This document shows, piece after piece, positions 44,479 through 49,038 of a DNA stretch of 49,038 nt. The stretch is from contig BJOX01000228.1 of NCBI GenBank assembly GCA_009731375.1, positions 221,458 through 270,495 of the forward strand, given 5' to 3'. Within the stretch, counting starts at the first letter, position 1; each line of letters opens with the position of its first letter. The stretch comes from Paulinella micropora (taxonomy: Eukaryota > Cercozoa > Imbricatea > Euglyphida). The notes below the pieces were generated by a model. That model did not search any database. It saw only the letters and a program-made list of their open reading frames with translations, and was not told where the DNA came from. The position numbers and the translations under genes are program-made.

Positions 44479-44591
44479 GTCGTCGTCGTCGTCGTCGTCG
44501 TCATCATCATCATCATCGTCGTCATCGTCACCATCATCATCATCATCAACAACAACAACAACAACAACAACAACATCATCATCATCATCAT

Positions 44592-44623
<32 letters not shown>

Positions 44624-44699
44624 ACACACCATCTTGCATTGTAATCATTTCGTTTAAATTTTATAATTAAATTGAACAACAACAACAACAACAACAACA

Positions 44700-44737
<38 letters not shown>

Positions 44738-44815
44738 TCATCATCATCATCATCATTATTATTATTATCATCATCATCATCATCATCATCATCATATGAT
44801 CATCATCATCAGCAG

Positions 44816-44849
<34 letters not shown>

Positions 44850-44855
44850 GACAAT

Positions 44856-44890
<35 letters not shown>

Positions 44891-44920
44891 ACAACAGTAG
44901 CAAGAACAACAACAACAGCT

Positions 44921-44969
<49 letters not shown>

Positions 44970-44995
44970 GAACAATTACAATATTACAACAACAA
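44178..44995. repeat. (ATC)n / (GTC)n / (CAA)n triplet array
   Basis: Triplets throughout, interrupted by a 60-base unique piece at about 44630-44680. Open frames read poly-Asp, Ser, His or Asn. Confidence 0.95.
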
Positions 44996-45107
44996 CAACG
45001 GGTGAAGATAGAGCTGACGTGTGGGATGGTGGAAACGATGGAGCTGCGATGAAAGCAACGCTACCAACATCTGTTGGGACAATAAAGAAAACTTTTGAAG
45101 TTGTTCG

Positions 45108-45590
45108 CACATTAGATTACATTAGATTACATTAGACTACATTAGATTACATTAGATTACATTAGACTACATTAGATTACATTACATTACATTACATTAC
45201 ATTATTACATTACAGTACAGTACAGTACATTACATTACATTACATTACATCACTAGATTACATTACCTTGCATTACATTACTAAATACTACAGAACACTA
45301 CATTACATTACTTTACATTACACTACACTACGCTACATTAAGCTACATTACACTACATTACGTTACATTACGCTACATTACGCTATATTACGCTACATTA
45401 CATTACATTACATTACATTACATTACATTGCATTGCATTGCATTGCATTACATTACATTACATTGCAATACATTACATTACATTACATTAGGGACCCTAT
45501 TACACTATAGAACACTTACAAGTTGCAGGACACAACAGAACACTACAGAACACTACATTACATTACATTACATTACATTACTTACATTAC
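45108..45590. repeat. (TTACA)n array
   Basis: ATTAC and CATTA pentamers with TAGATTACAT, CAGTA, CGCTA and CATTG sub-blocks. Confidence 0.9.
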
Positions 45591-45908
45591 ATGCCTTTGT
45601 ACATACATAACGCATATGACAGTGACAGGCATGCATTGCATGCCCACATATTTGATAGGCGATTATACTTTTCCTAAAAATATTATGTTATTTAAATTAT
45701 GTACCAGCTGTACCTTGTTTGCCTGATGATGCATATGCAATAGTCAAAAATTGTGAAATATCAACGTAACATGTTTGCTTCATCGTACATCTTTTCGCTC
45801 AGACGGTAAAACCCGTGAAAATCAGACTTCAGTGTAGTCTCAAAATTTAGGGTTTAGACCTCTTCGGACGTTCTCTTCACCAAACGAAGTAAACTAAACG
45901 ATTACCTG

Positions 45909-45986
45909 ATGCAAAGAGACAAGAAAAATGTGCTTATCGTGTCCATGGGCTTTTTCGCTCTGTTTATGGCATTCAACGTATCGCAG
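45909..45986 (+). CDS. UNC93-like transporter, exon 1
   Basis: ATG follows an upstream in-frame TAG at about 45855. The 26-codon exon reads M-Q-R-D-K-K-N-V-L-I-V-S-M-G-F-F-A-L-F-M and then A-F-N-V-S-Q, donor TCGCAG|GTTCAA, phase 0. This is the first membrane helix of UNC93-type major-facilitator proteins (K-N-V-L-x-x-S-x-G-F-F-x-L-F-x-A-F-x-x-x-Q). Family members regulate ion channels or receptor trafficking; the role here is unknown. No promoter elements were identified. Confidence 0.72.
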
Positions 45987-46082
45987 GTTCAACAGCTGGA
46001 CGTCCCACATGAGTTTGTGTCCTTCGAGCTGTGGCAGTGTCGTCACACGTCCTTTCTCATGATCGTGCTGATGTTGCTGTTG

Positions 46083-46113
<31 letters not shown>

Positions 46114-46231
46114 CTTGTTGTTGTTGTTCTTGTTGTTGTTGTTGTTGTTGTTGATGATGATGATGATGTTGGTGGTGATGTTGTTGTTGGTACTGCTGCT
46201 GGTGATGCGTTTGTTGTTGTTGTTGTTGTTT

Positions 46232-46269
<38 letters not shown>

Positions 46270-46396
46270 GGTGGTGGTGGTGTTGAATTTAATAATAAAA
46301 TTTAAACAAAGTTGTTGTTATATATTTTGTGTTGTTGTTGTCGCTGTTTTGTTGTTTTGTTGCGGTTGTTGTGATCACTGGCTGTGCTGGCTGCAG
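45987..46396 (+). other. Intron of the UNC93-like gene with a (TTG)n array
   Basis: GTTCAA donor to GGCTGGCTGCAG acceptor (approximate context), about 410 bases. Roughly 46075-46275 is a GTT triplet array with GAT and GGT variants. Confidence 0.65.
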
Positions 46397-46456
46397 GCGT
46401 TTGCTACCACGGCTCTGGACGGCAACCTCGGCACGATCGCCCTCGCCGTCTTCATT
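46397..46456 (+). CDS. UNC93-like transporter, exon 2 (3' end uncertain)
   Basis: Phase 0 entry joins exon 1 to A-F-A-T-T-A-L-D-G-N-L-G-T-I-A-L-A-V-F-I. The join reads FNVSQ-AFATTALDGNLG, matching the UNC93 pattern Q-x-L/F-x-x-S/T-x-x-x-x-x-L-G-x-x-x-L-A-V at the start of helix 2. Immediately afterwards the sequence becomes an ACAT array with no clear donor (a GT at 46447 is possible). The gene is either interrupted here or continues beyond the window. Confidence 0.7.
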
Positions 46457-46959
46457 ACACATACATGCACATACACTACGTACATACAAACTCACGTACC
46501 ATACAAACATACGAACATACAAACAATACACATATACATACATACATACGTACACACATACAACATGCATACATACATACATGCATACATACATACATAC
46601 ATATGTACATACATTCACACATACATAATGTACATACATACAAACACACATACATAATGTACATACATACATACATACATACATATACATACATACATAC
46701 ATACATACATACATACATACATACATACGTACATACATACATACATACACACATACATACATACACATACATACATATGTATGTTACATACATGCATACA
46801 TACATACATACATATACATACTTTCATACAACTTCTGTCACGCATACATACGTACGTACATACATATACATACATACATATACATACATACATACATACA
46901 TGCATGCATACATATATACATACACATGTGCCATACATACATACATACATACATACATC

Positions 46960-46961
<2 letters not shown>
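46457..46961. repeat. (ACAT)n array
   Basis: ACAT tetramers with CGTA, TGCA and TATACA variants running to a poly-C tract. Confidence 0.95.
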
Positions 46962-47012
<51 letters not shown>

Positions 47013-47880
47013 NNNNNNNNNNNNNNNNNNNNNNNNNNNNNNNNNNNNNNNNNNNNNNNNNNNNNNNNNNNNNNNNNNNNNNNNNNNNNNNNNNNNNNNN
47101 NNNNNNNNNNNNNNNNNNNNNNNNNNNNNNNNNNNNNNNNNNNNNNNNNNNNNNNNNNNNNNNNNNNNNNNNNNNNNNNNNNNNNNNNNNNNNNNNNNNN
47201 NNNNNNNNNNNNNNNNNNNNNNNNNNNNNNNNNNNNNNNNNNNNNNNNNNNNNNNNNNNNNNNNNNNNNNNNNNNNNNNNNNNNNNNNNNNNNNNNNNNN
47301 NNNNNNNNNNNNNNNNNNNNNNNNNNNNNNNNNNNNNNNNNNNNNNNNNNNNNNNNNNNNNNNNNNNNNNNNNNNNNNNNNNNNNNNNNNNNNNNNNNNN
47401 NNNNNNNNNNNNNNNNNNNNNNNNNNNNNNNNNNNNNNNNNNNNNNNNNNNNNNNNNNNNNNNNNNNNNNNNNNNNNNNNNNNNNNNNNNNNNNNNNNNN
47501 NNNNNNNNNNNNNNNNNNNNNNNNNNNNNNNNNNNNNNNNNNNNNNNNNNNNNNNNNNNNNNNNNNNNNNNNNNNNNNNNNNNNNNNNNNNNNNNNNNNN
47601 NNNNNNNNNNNNNNNNNNNNNNNNNNNNNNNNNNNNNNNNNNNNNNNNNNNNNNNNNNNNNNNNNNNNNNNNNNNNNNNNNNNNNNNNNNNNNNNNNNNN
47701 NNNNNNNNNNNNNNNNNNNNNNNNNNNNNNNNNNNNNNNNNNNNNNNNNNNNNNNNNNNNNNNNNNNNNNNNNNNNNNNNNNNNNNNNNNNNNNNNNNNN
47801 NNNNNNNNNNNNNNNNNNNNNNNNNNNNNNNNNNNNNNNNNNNNNNNNNNNNNNNNNNNNNNNNNNNNNNNNNNNNNNNN
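46962..47880. other. Poly-C tract (about 51 C) and 868-base gap
   Basis: C homopolymer to 47012, then N to 47880. Confidence 0.95.
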
Positions 47881-47952
<72 letters not shown>

Positions 47953-47999
47953 GTAGGGGCAAAGAGGTGCATGGTGATCGGCGCTATCCCCTACATCTT

Positions 48000-48044
<45 letters not shown>

Positions 48045-48101
48045 ATACATATATATTCGTAGGGGGCAAAGAGGTGCATGGTAATCCACGCTATCCCCTA
48101 C

Positions 48102-48139
<38 letters not shown>

Positions 48140-48359
48140 GTAGGGGGCAAAGAGGTGCATGGTAATCGGTGCTATCCCCATCTTTAATACATATATATAT
48201 ATATTATGTATATATATGTATATATATATTCGTAGGGGGCAAAGAGGTGCATGGTAATCGGTGCTATCCCCTACATCTTTAATATATATATATATAAATA
48301 TATTCGTAGGGGGCAAAGAGTTGCATGGTGATCGGTGCTATCCCCTACATCTTTATATG

Positions 48360-48411
<52 letters not shown>

Positions 48412-48552
48412 GTATGGGGCAAAGAGGTGTATGGTGATCGGCGCTATCCCCTACATCTGTATATATATCTTTATATATATATATATTATATATATATTTA
48501 TATTCGTAGGGGGCAAAGAGGTGTATGGTGATCGGCGCTATCCCCTACATCT

Positions 48553-48640
<88 letters not shown>

Positions 48641-48662
48641 GANNNNNNNNNNGGGGCAAAAA

Positions 48663-48704
<42 letters not shown>

Positions 48705-48771
48705 GTATCTATATCTATATCTATATCTATATCTATATCTAAAAATGTAATCCACGCTATCCCCTACATCT

Positions 48772-48824
<53 letters not shown>

Positions 48825-48866
48825 TCGTAGGGGGCAAAGAGGTGCATGGTAATCGGTGCTATCCCC

Positions 48867-48909
<43 letters not shown>

Positions 48910-48960
48910 GTAGGGGGGCAAAGAGGTGTATGGTAATCGGTGCTATCCCCTACATCTTTA

Positions 48961-49036
<76 letters not shown>

Positions 49037-49038
49037 GT
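47881..49038. repeat. (TA)n-spaced minisatellite with 42-bp inverted-end cores
   Basis: The core GTAGGGGCAAAGAGGTGCAT-GGTGATCGGCGCTAT-CCCCTAC (first copy 47953-47994) recurs about ten times (about 48058, 48138, 48230, 48306, 48411, 48505, then partial copies around the gap at 48643-48652 and 48750, 48826, 48909), each separated by 30-110 bases of TA. Core ends GTAGGGG and CCCCTAC are inverted repeats. Two partial cores keep only CCACGCTATCCCCTAC or end in CCCCATCTTT. A further TTCGT closes the window. Confidence 0.92.

Overview
This is a window of nuclear DNA from a eukaryote, probably an animal or a close unicellular relative. The signs are spliceosomal introns with GT/AG borders and matching phases, a type I membrane protein built from hyalin-repeat (HYR) domains, non-LTR retrotransposon fragments, and an extreme load of microsatellites. 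I cannot name the species. Well over half of the window is simple repeat, and assembly gaps (runs of N) lie almost only inside or beside those repeats.

Main gene (+ strand, about 8840-27726, perhaps from 6473). A large multi-exon gene encodes a modular cell-surface protein. In order: a Cys-containing N-terminal region, HYR sequence, a jacalin-like lectin domain, a two-motif beta/gamma-crystallin domain split across two exons, a small Cys module, four HYR domains, a CGD...GEEC Cys-rich module, an unassigned region, about seven more HYR domains in one 2.85-kb exon, a membrane-proximal region, one transmembrane helix and a cytoplasmic tail made of small duplicated exons. Splice phases agree at nearly every junction. 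About eight single-base frame breaks interrupt otherwise clean coding sequence, which suggests consensus indels in the assembly, although a recent pseudogene is possible.

Second gene (+ strand, 45909 to beyond about 46456). The first two exons of an UNC93-like major-facilitator protein; the rest is lost in microsatellites, a gap or beyond the window.

Mobile elements. On the minus strand, 14557-16293 and 33211-33817 are two 5'-truncated copies of a non-LTR retrotransposon with a CCHC zinc finger and a PD-(D/E)xK-type restriction-like endonuclease. These copies and three other dispersed families (about 465 bp, about 430 bp and a fragment of about 40 bp) are bordered by GATA/TATC arrays, and every GATA-bordered copy has the same orientation. 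This suggests retrotransposition into, or tailing with, a tetranucleotide microsatellite.

Layout. 1-2150: possible retroelement 3' end and unassigned sequence. 2150-6175: (CT)n, an 18-bp minisatellite and a 21-bp minisatellite. 6290-9800: 5' part of the HYR gene, with a repeat-element copy. 9967-27726: HYR gene with repeat-filled introns. 27750-34140: homopolymer/gap junctions, unassigned sequence, a CAA/ACT array and more GATA-bordered elements. 34140-44990: nearly continuous micro- and minisatellites, including a 44-bp repeat, a 191-bp duplication with a strong hairpin, and units of about 120 bp. 45100-46460: UNC93-like exons. 46460-49038: ACAT array, poly-C, an 868-base gap, then a (TA)n-spaced minisatellite whose 42-bp cores have inverted ends.
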